Source: Xanthobacteraceae bacterium (GTDB lineage: Bacteria; Pseudomonadota; Alphaproteobacteria; Rhizobiales; Xanthobacteraceae). Taken from it: a stretch of 64,000 nucleotides of DNA. The notes under the pieces were generated by a model. It searched no databases. It had not been told where the DNA came from and worked only from the letters and a program-made list of their open reading frames with translations. Position numbers and translations under genes: made by a program. The stretch covers positions 1-64,000 of the forward strand of contig JAQGJU010000086.1 in NCBI GenBank assembly GCA_028290465.1. The letters are read 5' to 3'. Positions 7,934-16,525 of the stretch are shown piece by piece (the stretch's first letter is position 1; the number at the start of each line of letters is the position of its first letter).

Positions 7934-8042
7934 CACCCGCCCCCTTGCGGGGAGGGTCGGCCGGCGAAGCGCAGCGAAGCCGGACGGGGTGGGGGTTAAT
8001 TCTAAAACCCTCGTCACACCCCCACCCCGCAAGGGGGAGGGT
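7934..8042. repeat. Composite palindromic intergenic element, copy 2
   Basis: Left arm CCCCCTTGCGGGGAGGG and right arm CCCCGCAAGGGGGAGGG flank a short centre (GGGGTGGGGGTT...CACACCCCCACCCC) with inverted symmetry. It fills the gap between the convergent hpaD and amine oxidase genes and could act as a bidirectional transcription stop. Its arms are a variant of the CTCTCCCC type seen in the other copies. Confidence 0.75.
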
Positions 8043-8056
8043 AAAGAAAGTGCTCT

Positions 8057-9289
8057 TTACTTTCGCGCCTTGATCACCTGCTCGGCCGCCGCGATCCCCG
8101 TGAGGTACGCGCCATGCGCCGTCGAGAAATCATGCCGCGAGCAGGCTTCGCCGGCAAAGAACAAGCGGCCGTCGACCGGCGCCGCCAGCACGGCGCGACT
8201 CTCGGCCTTGCCGGGCAGTGCGGACGAATAGGAGCCGCGCGCGAAAGGATCGGTGCCCCACGCATGAAGCCCGACCGGCTTCACCCGGCGGGCGAAATCG
8301 CTGCCCAGCAGGCCGGTGAGTTCACTTAAAGCGAATTCGACAAACGCCGCCTCGCCGCCCGCCTCGAGTTCGTGCGCAAAGCTGCCGCCGAAATAGACTT
8401 CGATCAGCGGCCGGCCGAACGGCCGCATGTGATAGGTCGCGGTCTCGCGGCGATCGAGATGGCCGAACAGGCGGCTGTCGGCGTCGAACTCCTCGGCGCC
8501 GTCCAGCGACAGAAACAGCTTGTCGGCGAGGCCGAGCGGCAAGCCGAGCGCAGCGTCTGTCTTGTCCAGCAGCTTGGGTGTGAACAGCACTCTTTCCTCG
8601 GCCAGTACCGTGCTCGGCAGCGTGACGATGACGGATGCGGCGCTGATCGTGCCTTCGGATGTTTCAACACTCACCCGCCGGCCGCTGTGGTCGATCCGCC
8701 GCACCGGACAGTTGAGCGCGACCCGCACTTCGGCCGCATGCGCGGCGATCACTGTACCATAGCCCGCCGCGACCCGATAATTCACGCCGCTGTCCTCGTA
8801 GCGCGCCAGATCGCGGACCGAAACGCAGTCGATATCCGCGCCGGTCACATAACTGCCGACTGCGCCGATCAATCCGTTCCATCGGTTGTTTGGGTCGAGA
8901 CAGGCCGTGGCCGCGCGGTCCGGCTCAGCGTCAGCAAGTTCATCGACCCGCTGATAGAAGTCGTTCATCGCGGCCCGGAACGCCGCCTGCTCGTCTGGCG
9001 AAAATCCGATCGATATCGCGGGCCGTGTCCAGGGCGGTGGCGTCCGGTCGATCCCGCGGCCTTGCGCCTGCGCGATCCCGCACCACGGATTGCGGTCCGC
9101 CGAATGCAGCCAACCGCAGCCGAGATCGACCGGATGGCCGCCGACCTCCGCCGTCCAGGCCCGACCGCCGAGTCGGTCCCGCGCCTCCACGATCAGGCAA
9201 TCCACGCCAGCATCGGTGAGCCGCCGTGCCGCCGCGATGCCGGCGGCGCCGCCGCCAACAATCACCACTTCCGTTTCACTCACAATCAT
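8057..9289 (-). CDS. FAD-dependent amine oxidase (flavin monoamine oxidase family)
   Basis: 410 residues. N-terminal FAD-binding Rossmann motif VVIVGGGAAGIAAARRL, then the family EARDRLGGRAWT segment, and a C-terminal FAD cap motif FFAGEACSRHDFSTAHGAYL, in the order normal for monoamine/polyamine oxidases. It should oxidise a primary or secondary amine to an imine with release of H2O2. No signal peptide is seen, so it is cytoplasmic. It is divergent from the 2-hydroxyacid dehydrogenase at 9365 with 75 bases between, and convergent with hpaD. A link to aromatic amine use (producing phenylacetaldehydes upstream of homoprotocatechuate) is a guess from the neighbours. Confidence 0.85.
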   Translation of the reverse strand: MIVSETEVVIVGGGAAGIAAARRLTDAGVDCLIVEARDRLGGRAWTAEVGGHPVDLGCGWLHSADRNPWCGIAQAQGRGIDRTPPPWTRPAISIGFSPDEQAAFRAAMNDFYQRVDELADAEPDRAATACLDPNNRWNGLIGAVGSYVTGADIDCVSVRDLARYEDSGVNYRVAAGYGTVIAAHAAEVRVALNCPVRRIDHSGRRVSVETSEGTISAASVIVTLPSTVLAEERVLFTPKLLDKTDAALGLPLGLADKLFLSLDGAEEFDADSRLFGHLDRRETATYHMRPFGRPLIEVYFGGSFAHELEAGGEAAFVEFALSELTGLLGSDFARRVKPVGLHAWGTDPFARGSYSSALPGKAESRAVLAAPVDGRLFFAGEACSRHDFSTAHGAYLTGIAAAEQVIKARK

Positions 9290-9364
9290 GCGCTATTTAG
9301 ACTCGCACTGACGACGGTTTTCCGGCACCTGATATCGACATTTCCATCGCGAGATACAACCGGC

Positions 9365-10285
9365 ATGACCTCCCTGTTCATCGACTGCAACGACCAGCTC
9401 GCGCCCGTATGGACCAAAGTGCATCAGCCTGACGATCCGGCCATTAAGGTCAACCGAACGCCGTTCGCGCGCGAGGATCTGCCGAAGCTGCTCGACGGCG
9501 TCACGATCTGCCTTGACGATCATTCCTACATGCCAACCGAGCAGATCGCGCAGTGCAGGAGCCTCAAGCACATCGTGTTCCTGGGCACCGGCGCCGCCAG
9601 CTATATGAGCATCGCCGAATTGAAGGATCTCGGCGTCGAGGTCCACACCATCAAGGGCTATGGCGACACCGCCGTGGCCGAGCACACCGTCGCCCTGATG
9701 TTCGCCTGCGCGCGCGGTGTCGCCCGCATGGACCACGAGGTGCGCGGCGGCATCTGGAAACCGCGCGAGGGCATGCAACTCCAGGGCAAGACGCTTGGTG
9801 TGATCGGGCTCGGCGGCATCGGCGGCGAGGTCGCCCGCATCGCCAGGGGAATCGGCATGGAGGTGATCGGCTGGAACCGGACACAACGGCCGGAGAGCGG
9901 CGTGACGCAGGTCGAACTCAATGCGCTGCTGGCGCGCGCCGACGTGGTATCGCTCAACCTGACCCTTGGCGACGAGACGCGCGGCTTCCTCGATGCCGCG
10001 CGCATTGCCAAGATGAAACCCGGCGTCCTCTTGGTGAACACGGCGCGCGGCGCGCTGGTCGATGAGGCCGCGCTGCTCGCGGCGCTGGAAAGCCGGCATA
10101 TCGGTCATGCCGGATTGGACGTGTTTCACGCCGAACCGCTCAAGGCCGAAAATCCGTTGACCCGGCTGGAAAATGTCACCTTGACCTCGCATTGCGCGTT
10201 CCGCACCCCCGAGGCCTCGATGACGCTGCTGCGCCGCGCCATCGATATCGTGCGGCGGATCGAGGGAATGCAGCCCTCAGCCTGA
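9365..10285 (+). CDS. D-2-hydroxyacid dehydrogenase family protein
   Basis: 306 residues with the full catalytic set of NAD(P)-dependent D-2-hydroxyacid dehydrogenases: GLGGIGG (148-154), Arg228 in NTARGALVDE, Glu257 in HAEPL, and His276 in TSHCAFRTPEA. It interconverts a 2-oxoacid and a D-2-hydroxyacid; substrate unknown. The ATG is chosen because homology starts at MTSLFIDCNDQL; the long in-frame extension to 8372 runs antisense through the amine oxidase gene and is an artefact of high GC. It precedes the ROK-like gene by 55 bases on the same strand. Confidence 0.87.
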   Translation: MTSLFIDCNDQLAPVWTKVHQPDDPAIKVNRTPFAREDLPKLLDGVTICLDDHSYMPTEQIAQCRSLKHIVFLGTGAASYMSIAELKDLGVEVHTIKGYGDTAVAEHTVALMFACARGVARMDHEVRGGIWKPREGMQLQGKTLGVIGLGGIGGEVARIARGIGMEVIGWNRTQRPESGVTQVELNALLARADVVSLNLTLGDETRGFLDAARIAKMKPGVLLVNTARGALVDEAALLAALESRHIGHAGLDVFHAEPLKAENPLTRLENVTLTSHCAFRTPEASMTLLRRAIDIVRRIEGMQPSA

Positions 10286-10340
10286 GGAAACCTTTGGCCG
10301 AGTTCCCCGTTGTCGCAGTCAGGACACAAGGGGGCATCTC

Positions 10341-11468
10341 ATGGCCGACCAAAGCACATTGCCTGCCATCGCGACTCATGGCGCAGTCCGCCTGCCCAGC
10401 GTCGAGGTCGACAACTACAATCTCGAACTCAAGGACGACGAGGGTTTTCTCGGCGACCGCGCCAGCAAGGGTGCGTTCCGGGAGATTCTGGAGAACTGGC
10501 GCAGGCCGCTGCGCAAGGCCGGCAAGGATCCATTCGGCGACGAAGCGAGCGCCGATATCAGCAAGAAAAAGCTCGATGCCGTGCTGTCCAGCGGCGAGTC
10601 CGAAGCGGCCGGCGTCCTGCATGGCGCGATCGAGGATTTCGCGCAGGAACTCGCGCTGATCATTCGCCGGTTTCTGAAGACCAAAGGCTGGCGCGATACG
10701 CAGCGCATCGTGATCGGTGGCGGATTTCGCGGCAGCCGGGTCGGAGAAACCGCCATCGGCCGGGCATCGGTCATTTTGACCGCCGACGGCATCGACCTTG
10801 AACTGGTGCCGGTGCGCCATGATCCGGACGAGGCCGGCCTGGTCGGCGCCGTGCACCTCGCGCCGTCCTGGCTGTTCCAGGCGCAGGATGCGATTCTCGC
10901 CGTCGATATCGGCGGCACCAACATCCGGGCCGGCGTCGTGCAGCTCAACCTTAAGAAGGCGACGGACCTGTCGAAAGCGGCGGTCGCGAAATACGAGTTG
11001 TGGCGTCACGCCGACGAAAAAGGCATTAAGCGCGAGCACGCGGTCGAGGGCCTGTCCGACATGCTGTCCGGCCTGATCAAATGGGCCAAGCGCGAAGACA
11101 TCAAATTGGCGCCGTTCATCGGCATCGGCTGTCCGGGCCGCATCGAGAATGACGGTTCGATCGATCGCGGCGCGCAGAACCTGCCCGGCAATTGGGAGAG
11201 CAGCAAGTTCAACTTGCCGGCGGAACTGCACGAAGCCATTCCGACCATCGGCGAGCATGACACCGCGATTGTGATGCACAATGACGCCGTGGTGCAGGGC
11301 CTGAGCGAAGCGCCGTTCATGCGCGATGTCGAACGCTGGGGGGTTCTGACCATCGGCACCGGCCTGGGCAATGCCCGCTTCACCAACCGCACGACTAAGG
11401 CTGAAGCTAAGGCAGAGGCTAAGGCAGAGGCTAAAGCTGAAGCCAAGGAGTCTGCCAAAAGCGGTTAG
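10341..11468 (+). CDS. ROK-family sugar-kinase-like protein with swapped (circularly permuted) halves and an AEAK tail
   Basis: 375 residues. Residues 72-174 look like the C-terminal half of a normal ROK kinase: a helical stretch, then RIVIGGGFRGSRVGE (122-136) and DEAGLVGAVHLAP (163-175), which in canonical ROK proteins closes the chain. Only then comes the part that normally starts a ROK protein: LAVDIGGTNIRAG (186-198, phosphate-1), GIGCPGRI (261-268), HNDAVVQG with the presumed catalytic Asp315, and TIGTGLGN (337-344). The Zn-binding HxxCxxCxxxC motif is not seen. The C-terminus is a lysine/alanine/glutamate tail with AEAK four times (354-369). A sugar kinase or regulator role is possible; substrate unknown. 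It follows a 2-hydroxyacid dehydrogenase. Confidence 0.82.
   Translation: MADQSTLPAIATHGAVRLPSVEVDNYNLELKDDEGFLGDRASKGAFREILENWRRPLRKAGKDPFGDEASADISKKKLDAVLSSGESEAAGVLHGAIEDFAQELALIIRRFLKTKGWRDTQRIVIGGGFRGSRVGETAIGRASVILTADGIDLELVPVRHDPDEAGLVGAVHLAPSWLFQAQDAILAVDIGGTNIRAGVVQLNLKKATDLSKAAVAKYELWRHADEKGIKREHAVEGLSDMLSGLIKWAKREDIKLAPFIGIGCPGRIENDGSIDRGAQNLPGNWESSKFNLPAELHEAIPTIGEHDTAIVMHNDAVVQGLSEAPFMRDVERWGVLTIGTGLGNARFTNRTTKAEAKAEAKAEAKAEAKESAKSG
11400..11447 (+). repeat. 12-base tandem repeat encoding AEAK x4
   Basis: Four imperfect copies of a 12-base unit (gctgaagctaag, gcagaggctaag and variants) in the 3' end of the ROK-like gene, each coding Ala-Glu-Ala-Lys. The copies differ mostly at third positions. 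It makes a charged, probably helical tail and could vary in copy number by slippage. Confidence 0.85.
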
Positions 11469-11494
11469 ACTGCTCGCGGCATTCTCGTTCATCC

Positions 11495-11566
11495 GTAGGG
11501 TGGGTTGAGCGAAGCGAAACCCACCATCTGACTGCTATGGGTTTCGCTTCGCTCAACCCATCCTAC
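11495..11566. repeat. Long inverted repeat, 29-base arms
   Basis: Arms at 11495-11523 and 11538-11566 are complementary at 28 of 29 positions, with a 14-base loop. Each arm contains GGGTTGAGCGAAGCGAAACC. It lies 26 bases after the ROK-like gene and before the molybdenum hydroxylase operon, and can fold as a strong RNA hairpin. No T-tract follows. Repeats of the GGGTT...GCGAAGCG...AACCC kind are widespread in bacterial intergenic regions. Confidence 0.85.
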
Positions 11567-11695
11567 GAGTCACACGAGACTGTATGATCTCCGCGACGAT
11601 GTCGCAGCCGCTCGACTAGCCATTGACCTCGCAGCGTTCTCGTTCAGAATAAGAACAAGCAGAACGAGATAAAGACAAACGTCGCGGGGGGATGT

Positions 11696-12544
11696 GTGAA
11701 GCCGGCACCTTTTGGCTACGCCAAGGCGAGGTCACTCGATGAAGCGATCGGACTGCTCGGACAGCAACCGGATGGCGTCAAGCTGCTGGCCGGCGGGCAG
11801 AGCCTGATCGCCACGCTCAATATGCGGCTCAGCGAGCCGCGATTGCTGGTCGACATCAACGGTCTCCATGAACTTTCCGGCATAAGGCTCGACAACGATC
11901 ACCTCGTGATCGGCGCGATGACGCGGCAGGTCGAGATCGAACGCTCGGCCGACATCGCCCGCCATGCGCCGCTGCTGGCCAAAGCTCTCCCCCACATTGC
12001 CCATCCGGCGATCCGCAATCGGGGCACCATCGGCGGCTCGATCGCGTTCGCGGATCCGGCCGCCGAACTGCCGGCCTGCCTGACGGCGCTCAGCGCCGAG
12101 ATCGAGATCGCCGGCCCTTCCGGCAAGCGCACGGTGCGGGCCGATGACTTCTTTAAAGGTTTGTTCGAGACCGCGCTCGGGCCGCAGGACGTGCTGACCG
12201 CGATCCGCATTCCGACAGCCTTGGCCGATCATCGCTGTGGCTTTGACGAATTCGCACGGCGGCTCGGCGACTACGCCATTGTGGGTCTCGCGGCCACCGC
12301 GCGCGCCAACGGTGCCGGACTGAAGGACGTGCGGCTCGCTTATTTCGGTGTCGGAGCGACACCGGTGCGGGCGAGCCGCGCTGAAGTTGCGCTGGCGGCT
12401 GGCGATCTCGATAAAGCGGTGGCTTCGCTCTCTGGCGATATCGATCCGCAGGACGACGTGCAGGAGAACGCTGCCGTGAAACAACACTTGGCCGGTGTGC
12501 TGCTGCGGCGCGTCGCGAAGCAAATGACGGAAGCGCGATCATGA
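11696..12544 (+). CDS. Molybdenum hydroxylase, FAD-binding medium subunit (CoxM/XdhB-like)
   Basis: 282 residues. FAD-binding motifs AGGQSLIATLNMRL (32-45) and RNRGTIGGSIAFADPAAE are those of the medium subunit of xanthine-oxidase-family enzymes. It passes electrons from the [2Fe-2S] subunit to an acceptor. The start is GTG, preceded by a G-rich ribosome site (GGGGGGA); the start codon follows 230 bases of non-coding sequence containing an inverted repeat. Its stop overlaps the next gene's start by four bases (ATGA), the first of two such overlaps in this three-gene operon, so the subunits are co-translated in the order M-S-L. Confidence 0.9.
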   Translation: MKPAPFGYAKARSLDEAIGLLGQQPDGVKLLAGGQSLIATLNMRLSEPRLLVDINGLHELSGIRLDNDHLVIGAMTRQVEIERSADIARHAPLLAKALPHIAHPAIRNRGTIGGSIAFADPAAELPACLTALSAEIEIAGPSGKRTVRADDFFKGLFETALGPQDVLTAIRIPTALADHRCGFDEFARRLGDYAIVGLAATARANGAGLKDVRLAYFGVGATPVRASRAEVALAAGDLDKAVASLSGDIDPQDDVQENAAVKQHLAGVLLRRVAKQMTEARS

Positions 12545-13029
12545 GCAGTCTGCAATGCGACATCACGCTGACCGTCAACGGCGAAACCATTCGCGAGACC
12601 GTCGAAGCCCGCAAGACGCTGGTCGACTTCCTGCGCGACGATTTGGGCCTCACCGGTTCGCATGTCGGCTGCGAGCATGGCTTTTGCGGTGCCTGCACGG
12701 TACGACTCAATGGCGTCATTGTGCGCGGCTGTCTGACGCTGGCGGTGCAATGCGACGGCGCCAAGGTCGAAACCATCGAGGGCCTGTCGGACACCGGCGA
12801 ATGCGCGGATCTGCAAACCGCGTTCGAGACCCGCAACGCGCTGCAATGCGGCTTCTGCACGCCCGGCATGCTGCTGACCGCGCAGGAGCTGCTCGCCTCC
12901 GACAGGGTGCCGAGCCGCGAGGCGATCCGCGAACATCTGTCCGGCAACTACTGCCGCTGCACCGGCTATCACGCCATCGTCGATGCGGTCGAAGCGGTCG
13001 CGAAAGCACGCGCGGGAAGCGGCACATGA
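12541..13029 (+). CDS. Molybdenum hydroxylase, [2Fe-2S] small subunit (CoxS-like)
   Basis: 162 residues with eight cluster cysteines in the expected order: Cys44, Cys49, Cys52 and Cys64 (plant-ferredoxin-type cluster, CEHGFCGACTVRLNG) and Cys103, Cys106, Cys138 and Cys140 (CGFC...CRC, the alpha-helical cluster next to the molybdopterin). It carries electrons from the molybdenum centre to the flavin subunit. It overlaps both neighbours by four bases. Function follows the large subunit. Confidence 0.92.
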   Translation: MSSLQCDITLTVNGETIRETVEARKTLVDFLRDDLGLTGSHVGCEHGFCGACTVRLNGVIVRGCLTLAVQCDGAKVETIEGLSDTGECADLQTAFETRNALQCGFCTPGMLLTAQELLASDRVPSREAIREHLSGNYCRCTGYHAIVDAVEAVAKARAGSGT

Positions 13030-15425
13030 AAATCACCGACGACGTGCCGTCCACCCTCACCGCGCTCGACCGGCCGAACTCCTATATCGGCCGCTCGGTG
13101 CCGCGGCCGAATCTCGCGCGGCTGACGCAAGGCCGCGGCCACTACGTCACCGACGTCACCCTGCCCCGCATGGCGCATGTCGCCTATGTGCGCTCGCCGC
13201 ACGCCCATGCCCGCATCGTGCGGATCGACACCACCGCCGCCAAGAAAATGCCCGGCGTCATCGCGGCCGTCACCGGACCCGAACTCGCCAAGGTGATCAC
13301 GCCTTGGGTTGGCGTGCTGACGCATCTCAAGGGTCTGAAATCCGCGCCACAAAGCGCCATCGCCATCGACCGCGCCTGCTGGCAGGGCGAGGCGGTCTGT
13401 GCGGTGGTCGCGCGCACCCGCGCCGAAGCCGAGGACGCCTGCGCGCTGGTGCAGGTTGATTACGAAGAGCTGCCGACCGTCACCGATCCGGAGACCGCGC
13501 TCGACGCCGCGACGCACGTCATTCATGCGGATCTCGGTGACAATCTGTGTTTCGAGCGCAGCCTCGATGTCGGCACCGTCGACGCCGCCTTCGCCGGTTC
13601 AGATGCGGTCGTTGAAACCACTTTTGTTTTCGGCCGCCATACCGGCGTCACCAACGAACCGCGCGCCATCGTGGCCGACTGGAACCCTGGCGAGCAGCGG
13701 CTGACGGTCTATCACGGCACCCAGGCGCCGCACATGATGCAGAACCTGTTCGCCAAGCATCTCGGCCTCGAAGAAAGCCAGGTGCGGGTGCTGACCAAGG
13801 ATGTCGGCGGCTCGTTTGGCATCAAGGTGCACACCTACGCCGACGAGATGGCCGTGGTGGCGCTGTCCAAACTGCTGAAGCGGCCGGTGAAGTTCGTCGC
13901 CGACCGCATCGAAAGCTTCGTCACCGACATTCACGCCCGCGATCATCGCGTCAAGGCCAAGATCGGCGTGATGAACGACGGCACCATCACGGCGTTCGAG
14001 ATCGACGACCTCACCGGCATCGGGCCCTATTCGGTCTATCCGCGCACTTCGGGCATCGAGGCCAACCAGATCGTCAACCTGACCGGCGGGCCGTATGCGT
14101 GCCCGAACTACCGGGCGCACACCCGTGTCGTGTTCCAGAATAAAAATGTCATGTGCCAGTATCGCGCGGTCGGTCATCCGATCGCCTGCGCGGTCACCGA
14201 GGGCCTCGTCGAACTCGCGGCCGCCAAGATCGGCATGGACCCGCTCGATATCCGCCGCAAGAATCTGATCGCTGACAATGCCTATCCGACCGGTTCGGCG
14301 TCGGGCCTGAAATTCGAGGCGCTGTCGCACCACGCGTCGCTCGATAAACTGGTCAAGATGATGGACCACGACGCGCTGCGCGCCGAACAGACGGCGCTGC
14401 GCCACAAGGGCATCTATCGCGGCATCGGCTTTGCGTCATTCATCGAGGTCACCAATCCGTCGGCGGCATTCTACGGCGTCGGCGGCGCCAAGATCTCCGC
14501 GCAGGACGGCTGCACCATCAAGCTCGACGCGCAGGGCGCCATCGTGTGCCACACCGGCGTTACCGAACAGGGCCAGGGCGCCGAAGCCGTGATCGCGCAG
14601 GTCGCGGCCTCTGCGTTCGGCGTCGCCATCGAACGCGTACGCGTCATCACCGGCGATACCGACAACACGCCCTATGGAGGTGGAACGTGGGCTTCCCGCG
14701 CGGCCGGCATCGGCGGCGAAGCCGCGTGGCAGGCCGGCAAGGCTCTGCGCCAGAACGTGCTGGCGGTGGCCGGCAGCATTCTGCAAGCTAAACCCGAAAC
14801 GCTCGACATCCGCGACAGCCAAGTGGTCGACGCCGGCACCGGCAAGGAACGCATCGGCCTCGATGAGGTGGCGCGCATCGCCTATTTCCGGCCGGACACG
14901 CTGCCGCCCGGCTTCCAGGCCGAACTGATGGCGACGCGGCATTATGTGCCGCGCGCCTTCCCGTTCTCCTTCACCAACGGCATCCAGGCCTCATATCTGG
15001 AGGTCGATACCGACAGCGGCTTCGTCAAGCTGCTGAAGCATTGGTGCGTGGAGGATTGCGGCACCGTCATCAACCCGCAACTGGTCGACGAACAGGTACG
15101 CGGCGGCGTGGTGCAGGGCATCGGCGCGGCGCTGTATGAGCAATGCGTCTATGACGAGCGCGGCCAGATGCTGAACGGCAACATGGCGGATTATCTGGTG
15201 CCGATGGCGTCCGAAATGCCCGATATCCAGTGCGGCCATGTGGTGTCGCCCACCGCCGATTCGGAACTCGGCGCCAAGGGCGCCGGCGAAGCCGGCACCG
15301 CCGGGGCGCCGGCCTGCGTGATGAACGCGATCAATGACGCGCTGCGCCCGCTCGGGGCGGCGCCGCTGACCGACATGCCTTTCACCCCTGGAAAGATCCT
15401 GCGGGCGCTCGGACGCGTGTCCTGA
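13026..15425 (+). CDS. Molybdenum hydroxylase, molybdopterin-binding large subunit (xanthine dehydrogenase family)
   Basis: 799 residues. Molybdopterin-binding motifs DVGGSFGIK (259-267) and GAKGAGEAGTAG with the catalytic Glu755 are intact. The active-site loop reads MCQYRAVGHP (376-385): neither the AYXCSFR of form I CO dehydrogenase nor the AYRGAGR of form II, and the selenium/copper-binding Cys is Ala381. It is therefore not an energy-conserving CO dehydrogenase but an aromatic/heterocycle, aldehyde or similar hydroxylase of unknown substrate. The start ATG overlaps the small-subunit stop; the longer in-frame extension back to 12555 is antisense-like noise. No CoxD/E/F/G-type maturation genes follow; the next gene is a cyclase-family hydrolase. 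Confidence 0.9.
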   Translation: MKITDDVPSTLTALDRPNSYIGRSVPRPNLARLTQGRGHYVTDVTLPRMAHVAYVRSPHAHARIVRIDTTAAKKMPGVIAAVTGPELAKVITPWVGVLTHLKGLKSAPQSAIAIDRACWQGEAVCAVVARTRAEAEDACALVQVDYEELPTVTDPETALDAATHVIHADLGDNLCFERSLDVGTVDAAFAGSDAVVETTFVFGRHTGVTNEPRAIVADWNPGEQRLTVYHGTQAPHMMQNLFAKHLGLEESQVRVLTKDVGGSFGIKVHTYADEMAVVALSKLLKRPVKFVADRIESFVTDIHARDHRVKAKIGVMNDGTITAFEIDDLTGIGPYSVYPRTSGIEANQIVNLTGGPYACPNYRAHTRVVFQNKNVMCQYRAVGHPIACAVTEGLVELAAAKIGMDPLDIRRKNLIADNAYPTGSASGLKFEALSHHASLDKLVKMMDHDALRAEQTALRHKGIYRGIGFASFIEVTNPSAAFYGVGGAKISAQDGCTIKLDAQGAIVCHTGVTEQGQGAEAVIAQVAASAFGVAIERVRVITGDTDNTPYGGGTWASRAAGIGGEAAWQAGKALRQNVLAVAGSILQAKPETLDIRDSQVVDAGTGKERIGLDEVARIAYFRPDTLPPGFQAELMATRHYVPRAFPFSFTNGIQASYLEVDTDSGFVKLLKHWCVEDCGTVINPQLVDEQVRGGVVQGIGAALYEQCVYDERGQMLNGNMADYLVPMASEMPDIQCGHVVSPTADSELGAKGAGEAGTAGAPACVMNAINDALRPLGAAPLTDMPFTPGKILRALGRVS

Positions 15426-15561
15426 CATAGCTGGTATCTGGGCGGCTATTTTGCGCCGCGACCCGGTGGACGAATGTGCCCGGGCACGCCAGTATTGCGC
15501 CGAACGGCCAAAACGCCGAAACAGTCGACAAGACCAATACAAGACCAGCGAGGAAGTGCCG

Positions 15562-16515
15562 ATGAATATCAAAGTGGGCCGGGCCGCTATCGAAGAAGCC
15601 TCCAAGAAGCTGTCGAACTGGGGCCGCTGGGGCAAGGATGACCATATCGGCACCTTGAACCACATCACCCAGGAAGACATCGTCAAGGCCTCCTCGCTGA
15701 TCAAGACCGGCAAGGTGTTCGCGATGGGCATTCCGCTGGACCGCGAGGGCCCGCAGAACGGCCTGTTCGGCGGCCGGTTCAATCCGATCCACCAGATGCT
15801 GGCGACCGGCACCGACGCGGTCGCCGGCCAGCAGGACTGGAACAAGATCCGCTATGCGGACGACACGCTCAATCTGTGCGTGCAAGGCGCGACGCATTGG
15901 GATGCGCTCGGCCACATCTTCTTTGACGACAAGGCCTACAACAACCATGACGCCAAGCTGATCGACTCGCGCGGCCTCAGCGTGCTCGGCATCGAGCATT
16001 CCAAGAGCAAGATGGTCGGGCGCGGCGTGCTGCTCGACATCGCGCGCTTCCGCGGCGTCGAGTGGCTGAAAGACGGCGAAGGCATCTCCAACGACGAGCT
16101 CGACAAATGCGCCAAGGCGCAAAACGTCTCGATCGGCCGCGCCGACTTCGTCCTCGTCCGCACCGGCCAGATGGAACGCTGCCTGAAGGAAGGCGTGTGG
16201 GGCGGCTATGCGGGCGGCGACGCGCCGGGCGTGATGTTCGAGAATTGCTACTGGTGCCAGGACAAACAGATCGCCGCGATCTGCTCCGACACCTGGGGCG
16301 TCGAGATGCGGCCCAATGAGACCACCGAGGCCAACCAGCCGTGGCATTGGGTGGTGATCCCGGCGATGGGCCTGTGCATGGGTGAGATCTTCTACATGAA
16401 GGAACTCGCCGAAGATTGCGCGGAAGATGGCGTCTACGAATTCTTCTTCTGCGGTCCGCCGCTGATCATCACCGGCGGCACCGGCTCGCCGATCAATCCG
16501 CAGGCGATTAAGTAG
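15562..16515 (+). CDS. Cyclase-family (kynurenine-formamidase-like) metal hydrolase
   Basis: 317 residues of the cyclase/putative metal-dependent hydrolase family (PF04199). The metal motif, HxGTHxDxPxH in most members, reads QGATHWDALGHIFFD here: Gln108, His112, Asp114, His118. The His-to-Gln change at the first ligand and the following 'DDKAYNNHD' belong to the longer (about 320-residue) branch of the family. These enzymes open cyclic or formyl amides such as isatin or N-formylkynurenine. The ATG follows GAGGAAG. It lies 136 bases after the molybdenum hydroxylase, whose product could be its substrate (for example a hydroxylated N-heterocycle); that is inference. Confidence 0.85.
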   Translation: MNIKVGRAAIEEASKKLSNWGRWGKDDHIGTLNHITQEDIVKASSLIKTGKVFAMGIPLDREGPQNGLFGGRFNPIHQMLATGTDAVAGQQDWNKIRYADDTLNLCVQGATHWDALGHIFFDDKAYNNHDAKLIDSRGLSVLGIEHSKSKMVGRGVLLDIARFRGVEWLKDGEGISNDELDKCAKAQNVSIGRADFVLVRTGQMERCLKEGVWGGYAGGDAPGVMFENCYWCQDKQIAAICSDTWGVEMRPNETTEANQPWHWVVIPAMGLCMGEIFYMKELAEDCAEDGVYEFFFCGPPLIITGGTGSPINPQAIK

Positions 16516-16525
16516 CCCTTTCTTT

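Noticed and set aside
8372-9364. Long N-terminal extension of the 2-hydroxyacid dehydrogenase frame
   Set aside because: It runs antisense through the amine oxidase gene and lacks homology to anything; homology begins at MTSLFIDCNDQL.
12555-13025. Extension of the molybdenum hydroxylase large-subunit frame
   Set aside because: It overlaps the small-subunit gene in another frame; the real start overlaps that gene's stop by four bases as in the other coupled pair.
13026-15425. Aerobic CO dehydrogenase
   Set aside because: Neither AYXCSFR nor AYRGAGR loop is present and no cox maturation genes follow, so only the family call is kept.
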